Assembly (NCBI GenBank): GCA_013298505.1
Contig: JAAFHY010000001.1
Location: 207,282 to 271,281 of the forward strand
Direction of reading: 5' to 3'
DNA length: 64,000 bases
Source: Cytophagales bacterium
GTDB taxonomy: Bacteria > Bacteroidota > Bacteroidia > Cytophagales > Cyclobacteriaceae
A program made the position numbers and the translations under genes. Below, piece after piece: positions 1 to 8,574 of this stretch (position 1 is its first letter; the number at the start of each line of letters is the position of its first letter). The notes under the pieces were generated by a model that was given only the letters and a program-made list of their open reading frames with translations, did not search any database and was not told the DNA's origin.

Positions 1-930
1 ATAGCCACCGACTACAATGGCCAAGTCGGCATCAGTTTTCAATAACTCGTACGTAGCGTCTTGGTTATCATTCGTAGCATAGCATAGCGTGTCTCGCGTT
101 TCGGCAAAATGATTTTTGATATTACTTTCGCCAAAATGGGTAACCATTATCTGTTTGAAGAAGTCGGCAATCGCTTGGGTTTCGGTGGCAAGCATTGTAG
201 TTTGATTGACCACACCAATTCGTTGCAGGTGAATAGAAGGATCGAAGCCAGCAGAAAATTTTCCGTTGAACTCATCAAAAAATTCGTCATGTGTTTTACT
301 GCCCACTATGTAGTTGCTTAAGCGAATGGCATCTTCCATGTCGCGCACAATAATTGAGTGGCCTTGACCCGAGCTGTGCGAAAAAGTTGCGCGTGTTTCT
401 TCGTGCTTGGGCTTGCCGTGAATAATAACGGTATAATTTTCCTGACCTAGTTTTTCTGCCCGATTCCACACCTTCTCTACAAAAGGGCAAGTGGTGTTGT
501 ATTTCTGTACATCTACTCCCTTATCGATCAACAGTTTTTCAACCTCCAGTGTTGTGCCAAACGCAGGTATAATTACGATGTCTCTGGCATGCACATCCTC
601 CCACGGAATGAAATGCGAACCATCAGTATCCATAATAAATCGGATCCCCCTGCTTTGCAAGTCTTTGTTCACTTCTTGGTTGTGGATCATCTGACTGAGC
701 AAATAAACATTCTTGTCAGGATTTTCTTCGAGTGCGCGGTAGCTGATTTCAATGGCATTTTCTACGCCATAACAAAACCCAAAATGTCGGGCAATAAAAA
801 ATTGAATGGGGCCAAAATCTAAAATCGTGGGCGAAAAATCTTGCTTACGCAGATCGCTTTTTCTACGCGCTTCTTTTACCCTTCCGGTGATGGAAGATCG
901 GTAGTAGGCGGGGATGTCGAACTTTTTAAT
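1..930 (-). CDS. ispH: 4-hydroxy-3-methylbut-2-enyl diphosphate reductase (IspH), 3' end cut by window edge
   Basis: Last enzyme of the MEP isoprenoid pathway, a cytosolic 4Fe-4S protein that reduces HMBPP to IPP and DMAPP. The frame was read by hand on the minus strand and is open for 310 codons to the window edge. All three cluster cysteines are visible: HFGFCYGVENA (about residue 53), NTTCPFVEKVW and TLCYATNDNQ. The frame ends in the conserved ADLAIVVGGY stretch, so only the C-terminal tail is missing. The long N-terminus (KKFDIPAYYRSS) resembles the longer Bacteroidota version. Upstream in frame are TAA, GTC and ATT, with no ATG, GTG or TTG before the first cysteine, so ATT at 930 is proposed as the start. 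The next in-frame ATG would delete an iron ligand. Function is very secure; the start is not. Confidence 0.93.
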   Translation of the reverse strand, partial: MKKFDIPAYYRSSITGRVKEARRKSDLRKQDFSPTILDFGPIQFFIARHFGFCYGVENAIEISYRALEENPDKNVYLLSQMIHNQEVNKDLQSRGIRFIMDTDGSHFIPWEDVHARDIVIIPAFGTTLEVEKLLIDKGVDVQKYNTTCPFVEKVWNRAEKLGQENYTVIIHGKPKHEETRATFSHSSGQGHSIIVRDMEDAIRLSNYIVGSKTHDEFFDEFNGKFSAGFDPSIHLQRIGVVNQTTMLATETQAIADFFKQIMVTHFGESNIKNHFAETRDTLCYATNDNQDATYELLKTDADLAIVVGGY

Positions 931-982
931 GACTTATCTATTTTAAGGAATGTAAAAGTAGTGTGTTTGAGACGATGCTCAT

Positions 983-1010
983 AAAAAAGCCCCGCATTTC
1001 TGCGGGGCTC
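983..1010 (-). terminator. Rho-independent terminator after the 57-residue gene
   Basis: A 9-bp perfect stem (AGCCCCGCA / TGCGGGGCT, loop TTTC) is followed on the minus strand by six T. It ends transcripts coming from the small gene and htrA and insulates ispH. Confidence 0.9.
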
Positions 1011-1015
1011 TTTCT

Positions 1016-1189
1016 TTATGCTGCTTTGCTAAGCTTATCTTCTTTGACTGTTGCCGTTCGCACCTCCTTCGATTCGATGTCGAACGATTTTACCTGAATC
1101 CAGTTGTTCTTGATGTACTTCAGTACCTCCATTACTTTTCCATCTAGCTTGTTACGAACGCGCTCTCCTTTCTTAAATAGCTTCCTCAT
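1016..1189 (-). CDS. 57-residue conserved-looking basic protein, function unknown
   Basis: Translates as MRKLFKKGERVRNKLDGK... and ends KLSKAA. It is rich in Lys and Arg and has no signal or membrane segment. The start, GERVRNKLDGKVMEVLKY, has the look of a short SH3/KOW or YodC-like barrel (GxxVxxKxxGxxMxV), but this is a resemblance only. It lies 17 bases downstream of htrA on the same strand and directly upstream of a strong terminator, so it is probably the last gene of the htrA transcript. The ATG start and the tight 3' terminator support a real gene. Confidence 0.7.
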   Translation of the reverse strand: MRKLFKKGERVRNKLDGKVMEVLKYIKNNWIQVKSFDIESKEVRTATVKEDKLSKAA

Positions 1190-1206
1190 ACTTAAACGGG
1201 TTTAGT

Positions 1207-2715
1207 TTACTTTCTTAATGCGTATATATACTCTCGCGGGTAGTCGGGGTAAACACCTTCAAAGGTGATTAACTCACCCCCTTTTTTGGAGGTCAATATA
1301 TCGGTAATTTGTTTAGCAGAGGATACTGGATTGTTATCAATAAAAGTGATAATAAACCCAGCGCGCATATCTGTGTACTTCTCTACTTTTCCGGTTTCTA
1401 GGGACTTTACCCTCACGCCATTTTTTAAATCGAGGCGACTCAATACTTTATTGTCCATATCTTCTAGCTCTAAACCGAGCGAGGCAACGGCATCTTTTTC
1501 TTCGCGCTTTACAGTACCAATGTTTCCTTCTTTGTTTTTTAAGGTAACAGGTATAATAATGCTTTGCCCTTTTCTATCAACAGTCAACGATACCTTATCT
1601 CCAGGGCGTTTGCGGCCAATGTATTCGATCAAGGCAGCACTTGATTTGATGGGAGCAGCATCTATTTTTATTACCACATCACCTTCTTTTAAACCCGCAT
1701 CTTTGGCAGCACTTTTTACACCTTCGGCAAACCCCGAAACATAAGCACCTTCATTAACCGAAAGATCAAATTCTTTTTTCAAATCGCTGTTAACACTTCC
1801 TACCTGCACACCAAGCCACCCGCGTTGCACTGTACCAAAGGCAAGAAGGTCTTCTACAATCTTGCTAACAATGTTTGATGGCACCGCAAAGCCATAGCCA
1901 GAGTACGAACCAGTGGGGCTTGCAATGGCCGTATTGATTCCTAAAAGTCCGCCATCTAAATTAACCAATGCACCACCGCTATTGCCAGGGTTAATTGCGG
2001 CATCGGTCTGAATAAAAGATTCGATGGCGCTGCTTGCCTGCTGTCCGTTTTGTGAAGGATTGTTAGAGTTGATAATGTTGATGTTTCTTCCTTTCGCACT
2101 AATGATTCCAGCCGTAACGGTCGAGTTTAAATTGAAGGGATTTCCAACGGCCAACACCCACTCACCTACTCTTGAATTATCCGAATCGACAAACGAAAGA
2201 TGCGGTAGGTTTTTTTCATTTACTTTTATGACGGCCAAATCAGTATCCGGATCGGTGCCAATTACCTCAGCTTTGAAAGAACGATTGTCGCTTAGAGTAA
2301 CTTCTACCACATCGGCATCTTTTACCACGTGGTTGTTGGTAACAATGTAACCATCGCCATTTATAATTACACCCGATCCGGTGCTTTGCGAAGGGCCTCG
2401 CTCTATGGGGCCATTGGGCCCAAAGAAAAACTGAAACGGGTCGTCCGGATTTCGCTCTCTGTTTATCTTCTGACCACTTTGCGAGCTTTTTATATGAACA
2501 ACCGCTTGGGTAACTTTTTCGGCAGTTCCGGTAAAATCAAGCGCCACGGCCTCGCCTTTTTCATTAACACGATAAGCTACCTGAGCCAGCGGAAGCCCAT
2601 TGATATGTTCAATTTTTACTTGTTGATTGGCATCGTTGCCGAAGTAACGATTGGCAACCAATGTTATGATGCTGCCCAAAACAGCAGCCACCAACAGGGA
2701 ACCAAATTTTTTCAT
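1207..2715 (-). CDS. HtrA/DegP-type periplasmic serine protease
   Basis: Trypsin-like quality-control protease for misfolded envelope proteins. An N-terminal signal or anchor (about residues 5-22) is followed by the protease domain with the full triad: His129 in TNNHVV, Asp159 in DPDTDLAVIKV and Ser246 in NPGNSGGAL. Two PDZ regions follow, about 290-385 (RGWLGVQVG) and 405-490. The 502-residue length is normal for Do-like proteases, although the second PDZ is divergent. The LA loop is short and Asn/Pro rich. It probably shares a transcript with the 57-residue gene downstream. The 144-base region upstream has an A/T-rich hairpin (TGAAAAAA / TTTTTTCA) but no clear operator. Confidence 0.95.
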   Translation of the reverse strand: MKKFGSLLVAAVLGSIITLVANRYFGNDANQQVKIEHINGLPLAQVAYRVNEKGEAVALDFTGTAEKVTQAVVHIKSSQSGQKINRERNPDDPFQFFFGPNGPIERGPSQSTGSGVIINGDGYIVTNNHVVKDADVVEVTLSDNRSFKAEVIGTDPDTDLAVIKVNEKNLPHLSFVDSDNSRVGEWVLAVGNPFNLNSTVTAGIISAKGRNINIINSNNPSQNGQQASSAIESFIQTDAAINPGNSGGALVNLDGGLLGINTAIASPTGSYSGYGFAVPSNIVSKIVEDLLAFGTVQRGWLGVQVGSVNSDLKKEFDLSVNEGAYVSGFAEGVKSAAKDAGLKEGDVVIKIDAAPIKSSAALIEYIGRKRPGDKVSLTVDRKGQSIIIPVTLKNKEGNIGTVKREEKDAVASLGLELEDMDNKVLSRLDLKNGVRVKSLETGKVEKYTDMRAGFIITFIDNNPVSSAKQITDILTSKKGGELITFEGVYPDYPREYIYALRK

Positions 2716-2859
2716 AAGTATATTAAATTTTAAAGTTTTGCGTGCGTGAGATGATGCCCACTGAAAAAAAGTTGTACGTGTAGATAGATTTTTTCAGCGC
2801 GACTTCTCACCCATTAACTTACGCTAGGCTATCAACGTTAGTGCGATTAAAAAAGTTTT

Positions 2860-3447
2860 TTACTTTTTAACAAGTTCGCCACTGCGATATTCATATTCAA
2901 TGGACAGCTTGCCATCCTCATCGTACCATTTTGAAACACCCTCTCGAACGCCATTTTTGTAATTACTCTCTTCCATCAGCTTGGCATTGTCGTAATAGAT
3001 TTTTACAACACCCTCAATTTTGCCAAACTGATAAATGCGCTCTTCTTTTAATTGTGAATAATAAAATTCTTTGTAATCACCGTGGCGCAATCCTTTATGA
3101 TGATAGTAGCGCTTGGTCATCTGCCCTGTGGTACCGAGCTCCATGTAAATGCCTTCTTTTTCGCCATTGACATAACTCGTAATACTTTTTACCAACCCAT
3201 TAGAATAGTATTCTGTCCAAGCACCCTCTTTCCGTTCGTTTACAAAAGTGCCATCGGCAGATTTTGAACCACCATTTTCTGAAAGCGTTGCGCGAACCAT
3301 TCCACGAGCATCGGTAAACTCTTCACGAATAGCGGCTGAAGGAATGCCATCGATTTTGAGGGTGTCTTGCACCAATACTTCGGTGGGTTTAGAGGCAGGG
3401 GTTGAGCAAGCCATCACCACAATCAACAATAAAAAAGCTCTAATCAT
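2860..3447 (-). CDS. MORN/YwqK-type repeat lipoprotein
   Basis: A 195-residue protein with an N-terminal lipobox (VVMACS), so probably a lipid-anchored envelope protein. The body is made of repeated MORN-like units with the pattern G.W.EYYSNG.....YVNG.KEG, for example EGVVKIYYDNAKL and EGVSKWYDEDGKL. Such repeats are found in the 'toxin-antitoxin YwqK family antitoxin' annotation class, but no toxin partner is next to it and that name should not be taken as function. It is divergent from the RlmI gene with a shared promoter region of about 90 bases. Confidence 0.8.
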   Translation of the reverse strand: MIRAFLLLIVVMACSTPASKPTEVLVQDTLKIDGIPSAAIREEFTDARGMVRATLSENGGSKSADGTFVNERKEGAWTEYYSNGLVKSITSYVNGEKEGIYMELGTTGQMTKRYYHHKGLRHGDYKEFYYSQLKEERIYQFGKIEGVVKIYYDNAKLMEESNYKNGVREGVSKWYDEDGKLSIEYEYRSGELVKK

Positions 3448-3485
3448 AATAGTAGAATTTAACGGCCAAATATATTAACTAACTT

Positions 3486-3493
3486 TACCTTTC
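3486..3493 (+). promoter_or_regulatory. Putative -7 box for the RlmI-type gene
   Basis: TACCTTTC, one mismatch from the Bacteroidota -7 consensus TAnnTTTG, lies 46 bases before the chosen ATG. No convincing -33 element was identified. Confidence 0.4.
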
Positions 3494-3538
3494 GTCAAGA
3501 GTGTGCTATCAAAAAGTCTCTCTAACAGTAAACCTAAA

Positions 3539-4711
3539 ATGGAAATAAAAGGAGTTATAACATTAAAGCAAGGAAGAGACCACTCAATCAGGCGCTATCA
3601 CCCTTGGATTTTTTCGGGGGCGATTTTATCAATTGAAGGAAACCCCGAAGAGGGCGATTGGGTGGAGGTTAGGGATATATCGAAACACACACTTGCCTTT
3701 GGCCACTATCAAAAAGGAACGATTACCGTTCGAGCGCTTACATTTTCTGCCACGTTGCCACCCGAAAATATCTATGAACAAAAAATAGAGAAGGCACTCG
3801 CTCAGCGCAGCAGTACACAAGTAATATCTGAACACACTAATTCGTATCGGTTAATACATGGCGAAGGAGATGGCTTGCCCGGACTGATAGTAGACATCTA
3901 CCAATCGGTGGCTGTTATGCAAGCGCACTCGATGGGTATGCACAAAGACAGAGTTGCTATAACCCGAGCGTTGGTAAAAGCATATGAGAGTAAACTACAC
4001 GCGGTATACTACAAGAGTCAAGCGACATTGACCAGTACCGAAAATGAATATTTACATGGCATGGCCGCAACACCGCATGTGGTGCTTGAGCATGAAAATA
4101 AGTTTTTGGTAGATTGGGAAGAAGGACAAAAGACAGGCTTCTTTTTGGATCAGCGCGATAACAGAAAACTATTAGGCGATTTTGCGAAAGGAAAAAAAGT
4201 ATTGAATACATTTTGTTATACAGGCGGTTTTTCTGTTTATGCGCTTGCGGGCGGTGCCGAGTTAGTTCACTCGGTTGATTCTTCAGAGCGGGCAATTACC
4301 ATGACGAGAAAGAATATTGAACTCAATGGATTCGACCCACTTCAACACGAAAGCTTTGATAGCGACACGTTTACTTTTATTAAAGATAAAAAAGACGTTT
4401 ACGATTTGATCATTTTAGACCCACCGGCATTTGCTAAGCACAAAGAAGCCAAGCACCAAGCTATGAAGGGTTACCAACGGTTGAATGCCGAAGCCATGAA
4501 AATAGTAAAACCTGGCGGAGTGATTTTTACTTTCTCGTGTTCGCAGGTAGTCGATCGTCAGCTTTTTTATGATACGGTAGTTTCTGCTGCCATACAAGCC
4601 GGAAGAACGATTAAAGTGTTACACCATCTTTCTCAACCAGCCGACCATCCGGTTTCTATTTTTCATCCAGAAGGAGAATATTTGAAGGGACTGGTTTTGT
4701 TTGTGGAGTAG
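3539..4711 (+). CDS. RlmI-type 23S rRNA (cytosine-5) methyltransferase
   Basis: SAM-dependent rRNA methyltransferase of the RlmI/RlmK class; in E. coli RlmI makes m5C1962 of 23S rRNA. An N-terminal PUA-like domain (residues about 1-75, RRYHPWIFSGAI) is followed by the linker and a Rossmann MTase domain: motif I VLNTFCYTGGFSVYA, then LIILDPPAFAKHK and FTFSCSQ with the catalytic-type cysteine. Length of 390 residues matches the family. A GTG 36 bases upstream would add 12 residues, but the ATG at 3539 gives the usual N-terminus (MEIKGVITLKQGRDHSI), so it was chosen. The exact target base is inferred from the family. Confidence 0.9.
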   Translation: MEIKGVITLKQGRDHSIRRYHPWIFSGAILSIEGNPEEGDWVEVRDISKHTLAFGHYQKGTITVRALTFSATLPPENIYEQKIEKALAQRSSTQVISEHTNSYRLIHGEGDGLPGLIVDIYQSVAVMQAHSMGMHKDRVAITRALVKAYESKLHAVYYKSQATLTSTENEYLHGMAATPHVVLEHENKFLVDWEEGQKTGFFLDQRDNRKLLGDFAKGKKVLNTFCYTGGFSVYALAGGAELVHSVDSSERAITMTRKNIELNGFDPLQHESFDSDTFTFIKDKKDVYDLIILDPPAFAKHKEAKHQAMKGYQRLNAEAMKIVKPGGVIFTFSCSQVVDRQLFYDTVVSAAIQAGRTIKVLHHLSQPADHPVSIFHPEGEYLKGLVLFVE

Positions 4712-4749
4712 GGTGAAGAGTAAATGCTATTGTAAGATCTAATTTGATC

Positions 4750-4767
4750 AGAGTTTGAGCAAACTCT
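4750..4767 (+). terminator. Weak hairpin after the RlmI-type gene
   Basis: AGAGTTTG-AG-CAAACTCT is a perfect 8-bp stem with a two-base loop, 39 bases after the stop codon. It lacks an immediate T-run, so termination may be inefficient; a T8 run follows about 25 bases later. Confidence 0.4.
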
Positions 4768-4959
4768 AATCTGAAAATTAAAAAGTGGATTTTTTTTAAA
4801 ACTTCCCAAGCCGATTTTTTCAACACCAACCACAGAACAAAATGTAAGCTTTGGGATGCGCTTCTTTAAAATAGCAACCTTGGTACTATCTAACCGGTGC
4901 ATTCTTTAATCGACAACTTATCTGAATGAAATAAAAATAGCCGTAATGTGACTTAACAC

Positions 4960-4967
4960 TACCTTTG
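4960..4967 (+). promoter_or_regulatory. -7 promoter box very close to the helicase start codon
   Basis: TACCTTTG is an exact match to TAnnTTTG and ends only four bases before the ATG at 4972. If this is the promoter, the transcript is leaderless or nearly so. Confidence 0.6.
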
Positions 4968-4971
4968 CCTG

Positions 4972-6297
4972 ATGCAAAACAATCAAAAAGTAAACATCGC
5001 TGCATTTTTAAAGAATCTGAGCATCTCAGAACTTAACGAGATGCAGGCAGCGGTTATCGAAAAGGCAACCTCAGCAAATAATCTTATGTTGCTCGCCCCA
5101 ACGGGGTCAGGCAAAACCCTTGCTTTTTTGCTGCCATTGATTGCAAAGTTAAAACCAAACGGGGGGGGTGTACAGGCACTGATTATTGCGCCATCGCGCG
5201 AGTTGTCACTTCAAATTGAAGATGTGTTTCGTGCAATGAAGACTTTCTACAAGGTGAGCTGCTGCTACGGTGGACACTCTGTAAAGATCGAGCAAAATAG
5301 TTTGAGCGAAGCGCCCGCGGTGGTGATTGGCACACCGGGTAGGTTAGCGGATCATTTCATGCGTAAGTCATTTGATCCGCGTACCATTCAATTTGTTGTG
5401 TTGGATGAGTTCGATAAATCGCTCCAAATGGGTTTTCATAAGGAGTTGATCGCCATTTTCAATACGCTAAGTGGAAAGCAACAACACTTGCTCACTTCGG
5501 CTACTCAATTAGATGTGTGGCCAGAATTTTTACCATTTACAAAACCAGATACACTCAACTATTTAAAAGACGGAGTAGAATCAAAATTGAAATTGAAACT
5601 AGTTCGTACCAATTCAACAGATAAAGTAGAAACACTCATGCGACTAGTAGCAGGGTTCAATCAAGAAGTGTGTTTGGTGTTTTGTAATCACCGTGACGCA
5701 GTTGAACGAATCAGTTCGTTACTCACGCAAAGTAAATTTGAACACGGCATTTTGCACGGTGCCATGGAGCAAATTGATAGAGAAAAAAATTTGATCAAGT
5801 TTCGTGGAGGCGCACATAACACATTAATCGCTACTGATCTTGCTTCGCGAGGGTTGGACATTCCTGAAATCAGGCACGTAGTGCATTATCAACTACCGCC
5901 TCAGCAAGAAGCATTTACGCATCGAAATGGCCGCACAGCGCGTATGCATGCCGAGGGTCAAGCTTATTTGGTCTCCGCTCTTGATGAAGCCTTGCCCGAC
6001 TACATTGATAAGTCTATAGAAGAAATTAAAGTGAGTGCTAAATTAAAGTTACCCACCCCTCCACTTTTCGCTTGCCTCTACATCAGCGCAGGCAAAAAAG
6101 ATAAAATCAGCAAGGGCGATATTGTTGGATTATTGACCAAGAAGGGGGGCCTGAAAAGTGATGACATTGGCTTGATCACATCGCTTGATTTTTCATCTTA
6201 TGTTTCTGTGAAGCGTACGTTGGTAGATAACCTACTGGCAGCAATAAAAAACGAGAAACTAAAAAAAGTAAAAGTGAAGATTGAGGTGGCGAATTAA
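4972..6297 (+). CDS. DEAD-box RNA helicase with DEFD motif II and DbpA-type C-terminal domain
   Basis: ATP-dependent RNA helicase, probably acting on rRNA during ribosome assembly. Helicase motifs are in order: APTGSGKT (Walker A), PSRELSLQ (Ia), GTPGRLAD (Ib), DEFD (II), TSAT (III), LVFCNHRD (IV), ATDLASRGLDIPE (V) and HRNGRTAR (VI). The last 70 residues or so (KGDIVGLLTKKGGLKSDDIG...) match the DbpA RNA-binding fold, which in E. coli DbpA binds hairpin 92 of 23S rRNA. The usual DEAD box reads DEFD here. The 441-residue length is slightly short of E. coli DbpA. It stands alone, with its own promoter box. Confidence 0.92.
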   Translation: MQNNQKVNIAAFLKNLSISELNEMQAAVIEKATSANNLMLLAPTGSGKTLAFLLPLIAKLKPNGGGVQALIIAPSRELSLQIEDVFRAMKTFYKVSCCYGGHSVKIEQNSLSEAPAVVIGTPGRLADHFMRKSFDPRTIQFVVLDEFDKSLQMGFHKELIAIFNTLSGKQQHLLTSATQLDVWPEFLPFTKPDTLNYLKDGVESKLKLKLVRTNSTDKVETLMRLVAGFNQEVCLVFCNHRDAVERISSLLTQSKFEHGILHGAMEQIDREKNLIKFRGGAHNTLIATDLASRGLDIPEIRHVVHYQLPPQQEAFTHRNGRTARMHAEGQAYLVSALDEALPDYIDKSIEEIKVSAKLKLPTPPLFACLYISAGKKDKISKGDIVGLLTKKGGLKSDDIGLITSLDFSSYVSVKRTLVDNLLAAIKNEKLKKVKVKIEVAN

Positions 6298-6307
6298 AAA
6301 CAGATAG

Positions 6308-6439
6308 CTATTTCAATCGCATCTTTGCCACCTTGTGGTCTACAATTACTTTGTCGTGCTCAAAATCTAGTTTGATCCTCCAATTCTGAATGGTGGCTGC
6401 ACCGATGATTACCTCTTCGCACAAGTCTGGTTTTACAGA
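6308..6439 (-). pseudogene. C-terminal relic of a retropepsin-like aspartic protease gene
   Basis: Minus-strand translation gives 43 residues: VKPDLCEEVIIGAATIQNWR, then IKLDFEHDKVIVDHKVAKMR and LK before TAG. The pattern E-x-I-I-G-A-x-T-x-x-x-x-x-I-K-L-D-F is the C-terminal half of clan-AA retropepsin-like proteases, including the second ILG-like strand. A TAG codon stands in frame immediately upstream and the catalytic DTG half is absent. It sits between the helicase and the prenyltransferase gene with no start or promoter. I read it as a decayed gene; assignment is from motif memory. Confidence 0.55.
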
Positions 6440-6499
6440 CTACAAATTTAATCTAGAAAAACAACGATTTTCCACACACCATAAAGACAAACCCTAATT

Positions 6500-7393
6500 T
6501 TAAAAATACTGTCCGATGTGTGAAGTAGCAAGCCACATGTAAATGAAAAAAGCATTTAGGCACAGCGATGAAATAAAATTCAATCGCATGGTAGAAGAAA
6601 AATCAGCCTTCGCTGCATCGTTCCATACCCGATAAAACCAACCCATAAAATAAAAAACCACAGGAGTCATCGCCACCAAAAAAGCATATCCCATGGCAAT
6701 GGTGTGGTAGCGCCAGAAATACAATAGAAAACAGCCCGTTGCCATTGCAAATAAAATCTGTACAAAAATAAAAGTGCCCCGAATGCCTAGCATCATGCTT
6801 ATGGTTTTGTCTCTGTGTTTTGCGTCTTCTTCATGTTGGTATACTTGCGTCATCGGGTAGTTGCCCCATAACATTACGCTCGTTAAAAAAGCCGGAACTA
6901 GCACTTTGGCTTGAAGCATATCTCCCAGCGCAAATCCATTGATACCTGCATAGCACATCAAAAAAGTAAAACATCCTTGGAATAGGCCGATCACCGTCCA
7001 GCCTAGTATCGGATATTTTTTTAGCCGAACGACTGGATGGCTATATGCTTTCGATACTATACCATAAATAAAAAGCATAACAGCAAAAAGCAAGTTGATT
7101 TTAATAAAGCCAACTACAACCGCCAACAAATCAAACAACAGCGATGTATAGTACAACCCTTTGTTTACGGGTGGTGGGTTCTTTAACCCTCCAATACTTT
7201 TTTCATCCTTATCAAAATAACTATTGTATGCATTGCTGGCAGGATACAATAGTAGGTGTATAATTAGAAAAGACCACAGTAACCGGCTCTCACCAAAATT
7301 TGGAGAAATGGCTAAGGCAAATAAATACACGGGCAGTAAAAAGAATGAAAACGGAATGCGCAGGTGTAATAAAACAGAAATGACTTGCTTCAT
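6500..7393 (-). CDS. UbiA-family membrane prenyltransferase
   Basis: Integral membrane prenyltransferase of 297 residues with about eight or nine hydrophobic segments. The first Asp-rich motif is NAYNSYFDKDE (a variant of NDxxDxxxD; the first Asp of the usual motif is absent) and the second is HEEDAKHRDKT. Such enzymes transfer an isoprenyl or related chain to an aromatic acceptor. It is divergent from a type III polyketide synthase and methyltransferase pair, separated by an 80-base intergenic region, so it may prenylate the product of that pair. It could instead belong to quinone or other lipid metabolism; no other quinone genes are nearby. Confidence 0.88.
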   Translation of the reverse strand: MKQVISVLLHLRIPFSFFLLPVYLFALAISPNFGESRLLWSFLIIHLLLYPASNAYNSYFDKDEKSIGGLKNPPPVNKGLYYTSLLFDLLAVVVGFIKINLLFAVMLFIYGIVSKAYSHPVVRLKKYPILGWTVIGLFQGCFTFLMCYAGINGFALGDMLQAKVLVPAFLTSVMLWGNYPMTQVYQHEEDAKHRDKTISMMLGIRGTFIFVQILFAMATGCFLLYFWRYHTIAMGYAFLVAMTPVVFYFMGWFYRVWNDAAKADFSSTMRLNFISSLCLNAFFIYMWLATSHIGQYF

Positions 7394-7473
7394 ACTAATA
7401 CAATGATTGCTTGAAGATAACTATTTACCAAGTAGCTCTATCATTATGCAATAGATTTTGTTATAATTGAATA

Positions 7474-8574
7474 ATGAGCTACATCACATCTATTGGCACG
7501 GCCAACCCCGAAAATAAAATCCCACAAAACGCCATCGCCAACTTTATGGTGAAGGCCATGAGCCTTGGCACGGATGACGAACGTAAACTGAGAGCCTTGC
7601 ATCGAATGAGCGGAATAGAAACACGCCACTCGGTGCTGAGCGACTATGGAAGAACAACAGATTTTGAATTTTATTCTAACTATGTCGATTCGTTTCCGGC
7701 TACGAAACAACGAATGGCACTTTTTCAAAAGCACGCTATTCACATCAGTATTTCTGCGGCCGAAAAATGCCTTGCTAAACTTTCAGAACTAAAGCGTTCA
7801 GAAATTTCGCACTTAATTGTTGTGAGCTGCACAGGAATGTACGCCCCGGGTTTAGACATTGATTTGGTAAAAGCACTCGGCCTAAAATCTACAGTAGAGA
7901 GAACATGCATTAACTTTATGGGATGCTATGCCGCCTTCAATGCGATTAAGTTAGCTCATTCTTTTTGCGCTCAATCAGATGCAAAAGTGCTGGTAGTATG
8001 CACCGAACTTTGCAGTATTCATTTTCAACGCGAAGTAACCGAAGACAATTTACTTGCCAACTCTCTTTTTGCTGATGGCTCAGCTGCTCTTTTAATAGAA
8101 GCCCACCCCCGAAAGGGAATAAATTTGAAACCCGTTAGTTTTTATTGTGAGATTGCCACCGAAGGAGCGCACGATATGGCTTGGTCGATCGGAGATGTGG
8201 GTTTTGAAATGCGCCTGTCATCGTATGTGCCCGAAGTAATTAAAAGTGGCATTAAAAAATTAACCACTTCGCTGTTGGCAAAAATATCCAACCACTTATC
8301 AGATATATCTTATTTTGCTATCCACCCAGGCGGAAAAAAAATTTTGGAGGCAATTGAGTCAGAACTTTCGTTAACAAAAATTCAAAATCAAAGTGCGTAC
8401 GAAGTATTAAAGAAGTACGGCAATATGTCATCACCAACCGTCATTTTTGTGTTGAACGAAGTGATGAAAAATTTAAGCGATGCCGATACAGGAAAAAAAA
8501 TATTGAGTTTTGCATTTGGCCCTGGCCTTACGTTGGAAAGCATGGTGCTAGAAATTGAAAACCAAAAAGTATAA
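7474..8574 (+). CDS. Type III polyketide synthase (chalcone synthase-like)
   Basis: Homodimeric ketosynthase that extends an acyl-CoA with malonyl-CoA units and cyclises the chain to an alkylpyrone, resorcinol or related product. The catalytic triad is complete: Cys151 in INFMGCYAAFNA, His284 in FAIHPGGKK and Asn317 in KKYGNMSSP. The C-terminal FAFGPGLTLES signature is present. Length is 366 residues, normal for bacterial members. The methyltransferase gene starts on the next base after its stop, so they are co-transcribed and probably co-translated. An AT-rich box (TATAATTG) lies five bases ahead of the ATG. Product identity cannot be read from sequence. Confidence 0.93.
   Translation: MSYITSIGTANPENKIPQNAIANFMVKAMSLGTDDERKLRALHRMSGIETRHSVLSDYGRTTDFEFYSNYVDSFPATKQRMALFQKHAIHISISAAEKCLAKLSELKRSEISHLIVVSCTGMYAPGLDIDLVKALGLKSTVERTCINFMGCYAAFNAIKLAHSFCAQSDAKVLVVCTELCSIHFQREVTEDNLLANSLFADGSAALLIEAHPRKGINLKPVSFYCEIATEGAHDMAWSIGDVGFEMRLSSYVPEVIKSGIKKLTTSLLAKISNHLSDISYFAIHPGGKKILEAIESELSLTKIQNQSAYEVLKKYGNMSSPTVIFVLNEVMKNLSDADTGKKILSFAFGPGLTLESMVLEIENQKV

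Noticed and set aside
1265..1744. 159-residue plus-strand frame
   Set aside because: Antisense to htrA, with no start signal and no recognisable domain.
2860..3447. Toxin-antitoxin system suggested by MORN/YwqK-like repeats
   Set aside because: It is a lipoprotein with no toxin gene next to it; MORN repeats are too general.
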